Assembly (NCBI GenBank): GCA_900660155.1
Contig: CABFPE010000045.1
Span: forward strand, 1,667,798-1,731,797
Reading direction: 5' to 3'
Length of the DNA stretch: 64,000 nucleotides
Source of the DNA: Hofstenia miamia
Lineage: Eukaryota > Xenacoelomorpha > Acoela > Hofsteniidae
The number at the start of each line of letters is the position of its first letter. The stretch's first letter is position 1. The notes beneath the pieces are model-generated. The model was not told the DNA's origin, ran no database searches, and was given only the letters and a program-made list of their open reading frames with translations. The position numbers and the translations under genes were made by a program. Of this stretch, positions 49,501-60,898 are shown piece by piece.

Positions 49501-50716
49501 TTAGAATTCAATGATTTGGATCCAAATACATAAACCATGCTTTTCACTATATAGGTGCTCACTAAATGTGTGCCATTGGTCTGCTTTGCAGCCTTAGAGT
49601 TTATGTAGGTTGTCTCATTAGCTCATTCTTGTGTGCATTTCGTTTATCAATATGCATATACTTTACCTTTGTATTACATTTGCATCTGCGCAGAGAATAT
49701 TACAGATCAACTGTAATAGTATTATAATCGAAATTCAGAGATCCTGTTATTTGTAATATAGGAAGAATAACTACTAACATACGATTGACCCAGCAGAGAT
49801 AAAATATTAAACTAATTTCAGCCTTTCAAATGATTCACTGGACCTGACCCATAAACCAAATCACTAGAAGCATTTTTGATCAATGACCCATTGTGACTGA
49901 CACATGATCTACGAATTATTGGCTTAGCTCCTATTGATTTCTTCAAGTTCTTTTTTTAACTATTGTGATTGTTTATGCTTAGGTTGTAGTTAGCAGTTTT
50001 ATTTTGGAAAGCTTGCAGATCCCCAAGCCTTTCTCAGCTTCGAAAATAATTTTGTAATTTTGCAATTGATAATTGAGACATTTTTTGCAATTGAAAATAT
50101 GATTCATTGTCTGAGAAATATATGGCTAACCCTTATCAAGAGGTCTCAAGCAACACACGTTGTCAAATTTCTGTCAAGATTTTGCTGACATCATATCATT
50201 ACTATTAGCTTACAAATGAACAAAACATTTCAAAACAATGTTTTTCGAAGAATGTATTTTAAATAAGGGCGATATTTAATAAAATACACGCATTATTTCT
50301 ACTTTTGTTCAAAATTGGTATTAAAATGAAAACTTAGAGGACATCTAATAATAATTTTATTTTCTATTTGTAGGTGCATGCACGGACACGGATAAAGATT
50401 ACGTTATTCATGACAACAAAACTGGTATTTAAAACAAAAACTTAATATTATATAGAACACCCTCGATTTGCATTATGCTGGTTTACAAACAACATGGTGA
50501 AGCAAGGATTCATATTAACAACACCGATAAAATATTGGTCAGTTATTTTATCACATACATAACAATTTCGAGCAGTTTTATATGATTGATGAATACCTTA
50601 TGATATTTGGGTTCTTTTACCCAAAAATTTGGTAGTTATGGGCGCATTTAAAGTTTTTTGATGTTGGTTGTTAAACAGTACGCTTAAAATGGTTCTCAGC
50701 AAGCAAAAAATATTCT

Positions 50717-50813
50717 TCAAAATTTGGTTTTGTTCTGTTTATATGCGTATTTCTTTATAACAATATATGCATTATTAGATGCCACAACGATCGACGACAT
50801 TTTTTTAATAAAG
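50717..50813. repeat. Arm-specific replaced block (right version)
   Basis: 97 bases (TCAAAATTTGGTTTTG onward, including CGATCGACGAC) between flanks shared with the left arm; the left arm has an unrelated 99-base block there. Confidence 0.8.
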
Positions 50814-51067
50814 AGATCACAAAGTGTTTTTTTTCAGTCAGAAAATTTTAACATATTCTCATCAAGCATATCAACACCACTTTTCAAGCAATTGTAATCT
50901 CGTATGAGGAACAGAGGTGCGATAGTAAACATACTCCCTATAAAATTTGTAATTATTTGATAATAGAAATTTGGATTCTTCAAGGGTTCAAACAAAGGTC
51001 GATAATATAAATATCTGGTCAATAGATGAAATGAAAGCATTCCCTTATATGTAGTGAGTTGATATTA

Positions 51068-51464
51068 AAATTTCCATATTTTTCTAAAAAAAGAATTAAT
51101 AAGCGTCTTTCTATTAATGCTAGGAGTTCAACTAAGAGACCATGCAAAAATATTCGGAGTGACAATGCAAACAGATCTTTCACTTCGTGCTCATATCAGA
51201 AAACTGATGGCAACCCTAACGAAAATGCAAAATATTTTAATCAATATGCGCACGGTAAATTCTTCCTTAGCTGAAATAGGTGCAACTCTTAAATCTTTAT
51301 TTATTAACCCTACATGGCTCAGATTTCAAGAACCTTAAAAAATACAAAAATCTTTGGATGATGCATATAAGTACAACTGGACATTAGAAGATGAAGCATA
51401 CTACAAGCGTATAATGGATGCCAACAATCCAGTTAAATCACTTTTGCTGCAAAGAAATCTTTAA
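51068..51464 (+). pseudogene. Unidentified coding-like remnant with one in-frame stop
   Basis: A single frame runs about 131 codons, broken only by a TAA at 51336-51338 just after RFQEP and ending in TAA at 51462-51464. Composition is protein-like on both sides of the stop: FGVTMQTDLSLRAHIRKLMA and SSLAEIGATLKSLFINPTWL before it, SLDDAYKYNWTLEDEAYYKR and MDANNPVKSLLLQRNL after it. The FGVTMQTDLSLRAHI segment resembles the xLGVxLDxxLSFxxHI segment found after the palm in non-LTR retrotransposon reverse transcriptases, but the rest does not follow that pattern. It could instead be a processed pseudogene or terminal exon of a host gene. The left arm carries the same frame and stop. Confidence 0.4.
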
Positions 51465-53360
51465 CTACTTTTGTCATTTTTAGTGCAAAACCTGTATTTG
51501 ATTTGTTTGCATTAAAATTCATTAATATTAATATTATTATTATTATTATTGTTATTATCACAAGATTTTTACAACATCTTCTTATATACGTATTGAGTAA
51601 ATAATTTTGTTTGTGATTTCATTGAATAACTATTATTGACAAGATACATCTTTGCTGAAAAATGACAAACGTCCTGATAAATATTAATACATATATAAAA
51701 TTCGTTGTCATACATTATTTTGCAAAATAATTCATTTCGATTGCGCATTTAAATTTGTAATCAATTGATTTTCAATATAAAATATAGTAAGTCACCATAT
51801 TCTGATGAAAAGCATTGGGACAGACCGGTTTAGTAAGATATGAAATCTTTGAACTGCTTCCAGATGTGGTGGGAAATACTATGCACAAACTGCAGGCTTA
51901 ATAATAGTTTGAATACAAATTTAATAGCATCCGGTTGATTAATGTTACAAGTGATAAGTTTTTAATATACTTCAAATATCTGATGAGTCGGATAGGAACT
52001 GATGTATTCTAAACTTTTACAAAAATATAGCACATTCAGTCTTAGTTTCAATAAATACAATATTTTCAGATTCTTTTTAAAAAATACAGGACGAATTTTG
52101 ACCAGTTAATTTCAATATGCAAATTTGATTTACTTAACACAGGCATAACATTGACGCTATGAACTAGATAAGCACATGTAGTTTATAGTTAGCAGGTGGA
52201 TTTGTGACTCAAGCTTTGATAATATTTTAGATAACATTATTATTAAGAATTACCTCACGGCAACATTGTAATATAGACTGCAAAGGAAACATTTCAGACA
52301 CCCTTTTCACAATCAGCCGAAATAATGCGCATTACTAGATTCATTCTTTGTCATTATTGGGTGGTTAATATCCCCATAATACAAAAATTATTTGTACTCA
52401 AAATGTGAAACTATAAATTTGTTATTTTCATCAATTTATATGCGATTTGTTTTTTAAGTAGGCCTATAGTGTCATTTTACAAGATTTTTCAAGTTTGCTT
52501 AACTTTAACCTGCTTAGGTCCTTACTAGAGAAAAAACCATTTTTTCACATTTTTAAGCAATTTTCTTGAAGAATTTTGTGAAGTTGGAAAGCTTGAACAA
52601 TGGACACATCTATTGGTGGAGGTGCTTGACCGTTATGTTGGGAATGTGAACTAAGCAGTATTGCAACGACTGAAGTACTTCAAAATTTTCACTGTCTTTT
52701 ATTGAAAATTAGAAATATTAATATTATCTCAATTCCTAATCTTCAATAAATCAGGAGGTCGAAAGCCCATTTGAGCAACCATCAAACTTAACAATTTCCA
52801 TTACGTAATTTAATCACCAAGCCCATTAAAGCCATTCTTGAGATTTAAAAACAAGAATGACAGAGACACTCCTATATCTTACTGTGCTTTTAGATTTTTG
52901 ATATCTTTATTAGTTTTTGAGTTATAGGCTCTTAAAATATTTAAAAAATTTAAAAACGAGTCGCGGAAAGTTCAAGGTTAAATTTTTTGCTTAAATTAGC
53001 GTTTTCTAGTCAAATGAATAAAACATAAAATACCCTGTGTAAATTTGAGATTTGTGGGATATTGCAATTTTATAGTTAAGTAAATATCTGAGATATCATT
53101 CTGTACAAGCAAAAACAATCCAAAATATCGTAATGAATGAAAACCACACTAGAAATGATAGACTAAATTGCCATAAATGAAAGCCTTTTTGTAATTAAGA
53201 CTTTATGAACTTGTTGATTTATCACCAAGAATGTTGCTATCAGTTTACATTTGGGAAATATATAAAAGTCAATTTATTTTTAATTTTTGATGCTTATACT
53301 ATTCCAAGAAAATTATTGACTAAGCGACGTGATAGGATGGGACAAGGCGATACCCTTAGT

Positions 53361-53387
53361 GTGTATATATATATATATATATATAAT
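53361..53387. repeat. (TA)n microsatellite (right arm)
   Basis: Shorter mirror of 29584-29616. Confidence 0.9.
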
Positions 53388-53570
53388 AAGACAATAGAGC
53401 TACAGTTTATTTGTATGCCAGTGGCCTCAGTGAAGAGCAAGACGGACCAGTATGTTATACAAAATTAATTAAAATAATTATTCGACTATCAAGTCGTCAA
53501 TACAGGTTAAAGTTTACATTTTCTTCATTGTTAGTAAGAAAGCATTTATGACTCATCTTAACACGTTGAC

Positions 53571-53880
53571 TACCCAATATGGGTGACGTTTAAGTTTGCT
53601 GATCAAGTCATTTCACTCAATATAGGGGACGTTTAAGTTTGCTGATCAGGCCATGTCACCCAATATAGGGGACGTTTAAGTTTGCTGATCAGGTCATGTC
53701 ACGCAATATAGGAGGCGTTTAAGTTTGCTGATAAAGCCATGTCACCCAATATAGGGGACGTTTAAAGTATGCTGATCAGGTCATTTCACCCAATATAGGA
53801 GAAGTTTACGTTTGCTGATCAGGTCATGTAACCCAAAATAGGAGACGTTTAAGTTTGCTGATCAGGCAATGTCACCCAAC
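53571..53880 (-). repeat. 43-bp minisatellite, about seven units (right arm)
   Basis: Reverse-complement counterpart of 29089-29398, with core CGTTTAAGTTTGCTGATCAG. Unit number is unchanged but individual units carry substitutions relative to the left arm (for example an AAAGTATGCTGATCAGG unit). Confidence 0.9.
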
Positions 53881-54207
53881 GCTTCTTTGCTATTTGCTTT
53901 TGATATTAGTATGTGTTTAAAAAATATATATTTTGTCAAAAATTATATAAATTTATAATAGGATATTAATTATATATCTATGGTTAAAAATGTTAAAGAA
54001 AAAGTTAAAAAAATGGTTTATTAAGAAAATATTACACATGCAAAGTATTAAAACATTGTTTACATAGTTGAGGTTCATCAGGAAAATCTTACTTAAATTT
54101 TTTCTTGGAGCTTTTCCTCTTCCCATTTTACTGCTCTTTTTAATGTAACATTGTTTACACGCTCTTCTTATTTTATGCCGCGTTTCATTATGTTTCATTG
54201 TGTGTGC

Positions 54208-54263
<56 letters not shown>
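54208..54263. repeat. (TA)n microsatellite at the outer edge of the right arm
   Basis: Homology to the left arm ends here. Beyond it the sequence becomes CpG-poor and unrelated to the DNA left of 28.7 kb. Confidence 0.9.
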
Positions 54264-54818
54264 GTCATATTATCTGGTTATGTATGCTTAACAAATTATA
54301 AATGTTGCTATGTACACTTTCTGAAATTTATTTATGTTGCAATGTACCAGTAAGATTTTTTGTTGTTAAAAAATGCAATGATAATATGATAATCATGCCC
54401 ACATTGGTGAGAATGGATGTACAGTCTACTATATGAAACAATGTTTTAGAGCAAAGATAAATTTGATTGAAAAAGGCAGGCTAAGTATTGCTCTATAACT
54501 ACTCAATAATGTAGTAAATAATTCAGCTGAAAGTCGGCAAACCTAAAGAATATTAATATAAATAGTTAGAATTTTAATAAAAATATAGAGATTCACGACC
54601 ACACAATGCCATATAGCAATTTTTTGCAGAATTTTACTCATTTATTTTTCATATGTATATATGCTTTTTGAGCATCTTATATGTACATAGCAACATATCA
54701 AAACTATATATATATATAGGCATTTTGTATTTCAATGTTGGATTTTTGTATAATAGCTCAGCACACCAACATTAAGATGACACTACTTAAGGCTACAATT
54801 AGCTGCAAGAGTCAAACA
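54264..54818. other. CpG-poor intergenic DNA
   Basis: AT-rich with almost no CpG; short TA runs near 54706-54716. No gene seen. Confidence 0.5.
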
Positions 54819-55406
54819 CTACTTCCAGTACTGCTGGAGAGCTACCAAGTGAAGCCTAATGACAGTTACATATGTAAACAAATAGAGAATTTCTAAGAAA
54901 TTTCCAAAATGATATTTCAGAATGCAAAGAAAGGCATAGTGAGAGAAGAGCATCAATATTATAGGAAAGTCTACAGTAAACAAGAAAATGTTGGGTATAG
55001 GGTGCATAGGTACACAGTTAACCAAATGAATAATAAGAAATACGTAAAGAAGTTGGATACAAGATGGGGTGGATCTTATTGAATCAGAAAGAAACTCAAT
55101 CCCAATAGTCGTTTGTTTAGCAGCAGTAAAATTGTATATTCTCAAAATTTAAGATCACTAAAAAATATGAATATTATTAAAGATAATGATAACCAGTTTT
55201 TGAGCTATATATATGATAAAAAGCCTGATGTAGGCAGTTTTTACAACAAGGGTTTTGACAGTGCCTATGAGGATATAGTTAATTGTGACTTTCTTAAAAG
55301 GAAATTACCAGATAGAGCTGCAAGGCATAACTGTAATTATGATTTCAATATATGTGATCTAAGGTTTACTTCTGCAATGACAAAGATTGAAATACTCTTG
55401 CTATGA
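54819..55406 (+). pseudogene. Coding-like relic, possibly the tail of a retroelement integrase
   Basis: One plus-strand frame of about 195 codons is interrupted only by a TAA (about 54894) and a TGA (about 55080) and ends in TGA at 55404-55406. The segment EEHQYYRKVYSKQENVGYRV followed by KKYVKKLDTRWGGSY and KKLNPNS resembles the C-terminal region of gypsy-type integrases, where KLDxRWxGPY and a following LNxxxY block form the GPY/F module. The last 95 codons (ORF from 55113, with FLSYIYDKKPDVGSFYNKGF) are unrecognised and could be a following ORF or a fusion. The opposite-strand ORF at 54819-55145 is its shadow. Confidence 0.35.
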
Positions 55407-55945
55407 AAATGAAGTATCCTCATCCATTCATATGGGTCATTTAGAGGAGAGAAGACTAAATGCAAAAAGGATCAAAAGCAGTTGAGGATTTAACCTACTA
55501 CTCTGACTTTGTGTGTAGTGACTAGTATAGGGAAAGCACCAGTCCCTCTCCCCATCTGGCCCTAGTGGTGAAGTAAGCTGAAATTGAATGTATTTCAATA
55601 CAGATTAAACTCTTCAAATTGAATTCCACTAGGGGAGTTTGAGATGACAATGTCATGCAGGCTCTGTGAATCATTATTGTTTGCACTACAAAGTTCAAAA
55701 AACAAAAATAAGTGGAGAGACCAAAAATAGAAAGAGACCTATTTTGTGTATTTCAATGTAGTGAACCCATTTACCTGCTGGTACATCAAGTGTCTTTAAA
55801 AAGTGAACAGTAGAAAATAAAATTTGAACTTTGCTAAGATGGCAAATTACAGATGAACAACATTTGTCACCACAGCTTTGACTTATTTTCATACCAGATA
55901 ATTTTCAAAGCACCTTTACACAATTGAATTAACAACAAAATGCAC
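55407..55945. other. CpG-poor intergenic DNA
   Basis: No recognisable gene. It separates the integrase-like relic from the dispersed repeat. Confidence 0.5.
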
Positions 55946-56575
55946 ATATTGTGGAATAAGTGCATCAATTATATATTTAAATTTCAACATTGATAAATTT
56001 AGTTCTTTTGTAAACTGTGCAATTTTAGCTTAGTTGTTTCCATTAAATTATTACACAATATTTTTGTTAGCTTAAAGGGATATTGTACAGAACCTGTTCT
56101 ATTTACTCATGTTAGCAACAATGTACTATTGTTTGATTCCTTCACCAGTTTCATTTGTATAAATATGCATGATTTATTCATTTTAAATCAGCAGTAATTC
56201 TTAGTAAATCCTTTTTTACCTTATTATCTTGACTTTACTTTTATAAAATGTGTTTCTAATGTTTCAACTGCATCATTTAAGGACATCTATTCAGTGAACA
56301 AGCTGGTTAATGGCCATCCTTTAACTACATTAGGCATGTGGTTAAGGCACTTGTACTGCTATTCATCCACAATGAAATTTATTGTTATTGCTTTCACCTA
56401 AACTGCATGAGATGAGAAATACACTGAGCTTAGGTTATTTTACTTAGCACTTAGGTTCACTAATTGCACCCAAGAGTTAGGGCTTCTTGTTTCCTAATCT
56501 AATTAGGGCTCTAGTCTTATATGACTCTTCTAAAAGGTTATCTGTACTGGGTTGGCTGAGTGTGGCCACTCTTCC
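55946..56575 (+). repeat. Third, diverged copy of the 0.6-kb dispersed repeat
   Basis: Aligns with 42665-43280 (same orientation) and 39683-40298 (inverted). Relative to the arm copies it has an extra roughly 23-base segment near 56112-56134, lacks the AGTAGGCCTA word, and shows CpG-to-TpG/CpA changes at nearly every alignable CpG. Similarity ends at ACTCTTCC, just before the CCACTGG hairpin cluster of the arms. Confidence 0.75.
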
Positions 56576-58365
56576 CTAACATGATCTCCTGTTTACTTTT
56601 AACTTTAATTAGGATAGGGTATAATAGCAGAAGGAGTTAGTTAATTTTGTAGCATCAGTCAATCCATGCATCAACTCAAAACACTCAATAAGATAGAATA
56701 GTAGGAATGCATACTGAAATTTCTCCCTGATGCCACAATATTAGTGAAAATATTTAGAAATATTTACAAGTTATATTAATTAGTAAAATAATTTCTCCTG
56801 TGATATTTATAGTTTAGTGAACATTATTATGTCACTGGTAGCTTGCCACAGCAGTGTGTTGGACTATTTGTTGTTGTCCAAGTTAACTCACATATTAAAG
56901 CATAAGTGCAATTTGAATGAATGAAGCAAGTATTTGGTTGTAAATGAAATCTGTATATAATTACCAACTCTGTACTGCTTTTTTAATGAAACATTTGTGT
57001 AGAGTCACTCAGGGACTTTTGAGAAATTTTCTTTAGTATTTATTTGCTATATTTTGTATTTTACGTCAGCATGACGTCACATTAATTATTTCAATATTAG
57101 GTTGCTACTGTTGGTTTGCTGTCCCCTCAATGGTGCTTATTTTTGTATTGCTCAAATTTAATTTATGAGGGAAACAAATGATTTAGCTTGATTAAACTAC
57201 ATTGACAAATCTATTGTAAACAAAGGCAGGTAATAAATGCAATTTTTGTATAAAACTAAGAGAAATTGTAGAGAATGGTTAATAGATTTTATCTAGCTTC
57301 AACTACTGTTTTACCATCATATTTTCTTTTATTATTATTTTGATATGAAGATAATTGCTTAAGATCAGCGACAATTTGGGAGTACTTTCTGAAGTACAGG
57401 GCAACATGTAGCTCCTGGAGGTCTTTTAGACTATTCAGCCCAAATTGTGGACCAATTAGGTTATGTATGCAGTTAGGTATAGGTTAATAATAAGCCTCTC
57501 ATTCGAAGTTCAACATGTACATGCACTTATACAACCTAACACTGTGATGATACCATGCTGTTGGCTAGCACAAATGTCTGGTAATTACAGACTATTTAAT
57601 AGTGAGATGAGAGATAACAATGAAAATGAGATCCTTTATTTTTTGATATGAGATAGAAATTAAAAGTGAGACAAATAGGGTAGCACCAGTCACTATGGTT
57701 AAGCACTTTACTTCACTCTGGAGACTTTGCTTCAGCTGGAAGCCATACAAATTGGTCATCTTGGATTTTACCTAAAGTAGTCAATTACTTGGATGAATTA
57801 CTGATGTTATATCTATAAGTTTATAAGTTCTTTTCTATTCAAATTTCTGGAATCATGGCTGTTTTTGTATGAATGCTATGTAAACCTTCTGCAGAGTCAA
57901 TTAGTTTTCTAGTCAAATTACCCTACCAGCCCATGATTCTACATGGTGACTGTGACAGGATGCTGACGTGATAACTATCTAATTTTGTTGTTTCTTTTGA
58001 TAGTCTGGATGTCAGTTGGTTTTTCGTTTTTTTGGTGTGTATCAGCTGGGATAGTTGTTTCCCCTGATTGCTGTAAGACTTCAGTGTAAGTTCACCAACT
58101 GATGTGTACCTTAACTTCCCCACTCTTGGATGATGACGATGAAACTCTTAGTGTGTCTTGTTTGGCTGGTGCCATCTGTTAAACTCCTTATTTTGTCTTA
58201 CTTTCTCAGTGCTTTATGTGTTGGATTTAGTACCAAATGCTGCCTTGTTCCCCAATTTGGTTGGTTACTTGTCACTACTTCTATGAGCCTGTGTTTTCTT
58301 TTGTGTTTGTGGAAGTGCTCCCTACTGTCAGTTATTGGAAATTATTGTTCTTTGATTAAGTTGTT
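56576..58365. other. CpG-poor DNA upstream of gag; LTR and primer-binding site not located
   Basis: The 5' LTR and leader of the gypsy-type element should lie here, but without the 3' LTR in the window I cannot delimit it. A TGTGACAGGATGCTGACGTG word near 57950 would be a plausible LTR start. A TGACGTCA palindrome (CRE/ATF-type) at 57072-57079 keeps its CpG in otherwise CpG-poor DNA. The ORF at 58130-58417 is a Leu-rich shadow of low complexity. Confidence 0.35.
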
Positions 58366-59719
58366 ATGGATTCTAGTTGTATGGTTACTTATTCTCCTAC
58401 TTTTGGGACTTCTCTGATTCAGAGTATCCCCTGTACAAGCATTGGTAGCCCAAACATTACCCCTTGTTCCATTGGACCTTCACTCAATTTGTCTCAGCCC
58501 AATTCTCCTACACCAATTACACAGAGGATGGATCAGAATGCTTCAACCATCCATTATAGCAATGCCAGCACCATGAGCCCAGGATTTCACCAAAACTTGC
58601 ACCATATTTTGAACACTCAGAATGCTCCTCCAATTCCTAGTTGTCCTCACAGCCATGTTAGTGCCATGAATCAGTCCATTCCGCATTTTGATATCCACCA
58701 TGCCAAAATTGAACATTTAAAAGAGGCCTTATCTCAGCAACTGGCATTGAGGATGGAAAGTGAACACCACGTGGAGTCTCTCCAGGCTGAAATTAATACA
58801 CAGCACATGGCATACCAGAGAATGGAGAGACAGATGCTAGAGTCAACCATTGCCTTAGAACTGCAGATTCACGAATTAAAGAATGCTGTTAGTAATTCAA
58901 ACCACTGAGATGAGGTGCCTTTATGCCAAAACGATGAGTATGTAACTCATGCCACATGCAATGAAACCTTGGATGAATTAGCCAAAAGGATCATTGGTCA
59001 AGTGGAGCAGATGGTTAAATCAGTCAATGTGAGCCACCCTGAACATACAGCTCATTCTTTCAAAACTCTCCAGTAGTCCTTAACTCCGTTCCACTCTGCA
59101 CAAATGCTCTGAGTAGTCACCCCATATTTGCATAATCACTTATTAATTGGGTTTTTTGAAGATCATTATCAGGCTCCACACATCAAGCATCAGTATAAAA
59201 CTCTGCTGTGTGACATGTCATTTAAGTTCGGTGATGACATAAGGAATTATATCACCCAGGTCAAGTGACTATTTTGATTGAGCAGCCTATTGTGCAAGTA
59301 CTCATGACATGATCTTTTTTCCTATATATGTTGGGGTTTTCCTCCATCCACCAGGAACAGGCTAGAAGTCAAGTGTGATCTGGAAGGAAGCCTGCATGAA
59401 ATTATCTGAAAAGCCATCAGTGTGGTTTACATGCTGCATAACTCCTAGCAAATCAACAAGGATGTTACCAGTCTCTCTGGTGTGAAAAAAACTCGAAATG
59501 AGGAAGCCCACAATTTCTAAAAAGGGATTTGATCTGTTCTCAGTCAAATGTTTTACTTGTGGAGAAAAGGGGCACCTCAAGTCTCAATGTAAAGCCAATA
59601 TACAAATAATCACTGAAGGCAAAGGATTTATTGTCAATGATCCCAACGCATCATCTCAGGTTGAAGACCTCATTGATCTAGCAACTGATGATCCTACCAC
59701 ATTGCAAGATTTAAATTAG
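58366..59719 (+). pseudogene. gag: gag-like gene, decayed
   Basis: It opens with a 180-codon ORF: a Ser/Thr/Pro/Asn-rich N-terminus (residues 1-110) and then a coiled-coil-like helix (about 112-178; HLKEALSQQLALRMESEHHV). The same frame continues past a TGA at 58906-58908 through stops to about 59266, with capsid-like text SFKFGDDIRNYITQV. After a frame change a nucleic-acid-binding zinc knuckle appears at 59549-59590, CFTCGEKGHLKSQC (CX2CX4HX4C, all four ligands intact). Gag would form the particle shell and bind element RNA. The ATG at 58366 is the first in this frame and is followed by an uninterrupted run, so it is a reasonable start. No intact full-length product is possible. Confidence 0.65.
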
Positions 59720-59722
59720 CTG

Positions 59723-60267
59723 GAGCACCACCTCCTTTCAAACATGCACAGAACATCCTAGTTGTCACCCAGCTTATAAGGAAAAATCTGATACCTGTAG
59801 AGATAAATGGAAACATATTCAATGCTACTGTCAACACTGGAGCCACTGCTTCCATCATAAGCAACAAATGTTGCCGAGGGCTGTGCTTCAGCTGAGAGTC
59901 CTTAGACCCCTCTTGTGTTAAGCTCATTGACGCTTCAGGAAACCCTCTCTCTCTCAAAGGGAAATTACAGGATGATTTGATTAGGATTCATGCTGAACCA
60001 TTTGATGTGGATCTCCTTGTTATAGATACTTCTGATGAAAGACTCCCTTATGATCTCATATTGGGAAATGATTTATTAGAAAGGAATTCTTGTGTAATAG
60101 ATTATAAGAATAACATGATAGCCATCAAAGATCAGGAAGCCACACAACTTGCTACCATCCCTGAGAAGGAGATCATTTTTGATCTAATTGAGCCCATTTC
60201 AATTGAACTGAAACATTGGACTAGGGTTGCAGTTTCCTCTGGAAATGACATTAACAGGATGTTATGA
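59723..60267 (+). pseudogene. pol: Retropepsin-like protease and linker, decayed
   Basis: In the frame of the ORF at 59977-60267, upstream text IPVEINGNIFNATVNTGATA matches the flap-to-active-site segment of retroelement aspartic proteases. The catalytic DTGA reads NTGA: the codon at 59833-59835 is AAC in place of GAC. A TGA at 59893-59895 follows CFS. Further on DLILGNDLLERNSCVIDY (60053 onward) matches the conserved ILGxDxL segment near the C-terminal end of the domain. The protease would process the polyprotein; with Asn at the active site it should be inactive. Sequence after about 60130 is the linker to reverse transcriptase. Confidence 0.7.
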
Positions 60268-60335
60268 TAGCAGAACAATGAGGCAAATACATCTGCAGAG
60301 TCTCATTCTCACCCAACTTATGCAAGGTTTCTAAT

Positions 60336-60898
60336 GTGAAGACACATGTCACCATCTTAAACAGAGCAAACTTCCCTGTTAGAATTGGAGCCTCACAATT
60401 ACAACTTATAGGAGTGCCAGTCAGGGTTGAGAACATACCAATAACCTGTTTGTTGATTTGCACCACAGTTCATGATTTGGGAGAGCTGACTAGTCTGGTC
60501 AAGGTGCCTCCAGTTACTAATAGTTCTCATCCTCATCTAGATCAACAAGAGAGAAAATCTTTGATCTCCCTTCTTCATAGCAAACATGAAGTGTTCAACT
60601 ATGGAATGATAAGTGTTGGCCAGGCTGTTGGTGAAGAACATGTTATAGAGTTAAAGCACAATAAGCTGATCAGACTGCCAGTCTGCAGAGTTCCCAAAAA
60701 TCTCAAGCCAGAATATGAAAAAATTTTAAGAGACTTAATTGAGAGTGGGATCATTCAGGGGAGTAACAGCCCCTATGCAGCCCCAACAGTGTTCATTCAA
60801 TAAGGTGAGAAATACAGGTTGTGTATTGATTTTCAAAAATTAAATGACATCACAATCAAGGATGCCTATCCTTTACCCAGAATTGAGGATGACTTATG
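60336..60898 (+). pseudogene. pol: Reverse transcriptase, N-terminal part only (palm core deleted)
   Basis: The frame carries RRVPKNLKP-like text (CRVPKNLKPEYEKILRDLIE) and GIIQGSNSPYAAPTVF, the fingers region of Ty3/gypsy reverse transcriptases. After a TAA at 60801-60803 comes YRLCIDFQKLNDITIKDAYP and PLPRIEDDL (60816-60895), which normally leads into the palm. Directly after it the sequence jumps, in another frame, to GFLNYYGMFLLDLAEKT, which normally lies about 150 residues further on, in the thumb/connection region. The catalytic YxDD motif and the first catalytic Asp segment are therefore deleted, with the junction at about 60893-60899. This copy cannot copy RNA into DNA. Confidence 0.8.

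Larger units (their letters stand above)
41993..54203 (-). repeat. Right arm of a 12.2-kb inverted repeat
   Basis: Reverse-complement partner of 28762-40992. Single Ns sit at 42269 and 48875. It contains, from the gap outward: mariner fragment, dispersed repeat, hAT relic, candidate exon, MITE, unidentified coding remnant, minisatellite and terminal TA microsatellite. Differences from the left arm include a 22-base absence near 42269, an arm-specific block at 50717-50813, and unique sequence near 52608-52628 where the left arm has a (TA)n tract (30349-30369). Confidence 0.95.

Noticed and set aside
54819-55145. 108-codon hydrophobic minus-strand ORF
   Set aside because: Shadow of the plus-strand coding-like frame with integrase-like text; hydrophobicity comes from complementing Lys/Asn/Glu codons.
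56576-58365. 5' LTR and primer-binding site of the gypsy-type element
   Set aside because: A TGTGACAGG word and a TGGTGCC word exist, but without the 3' LTR for comparison neither can be supported.
58130-58417. 95-codon Leu/Trp/Cys-rich ORF just before gag
   Set aside because: Composition reflects T-rich sequence; it overlaps the gag start in another frame and resembles no membrane protein that I know.
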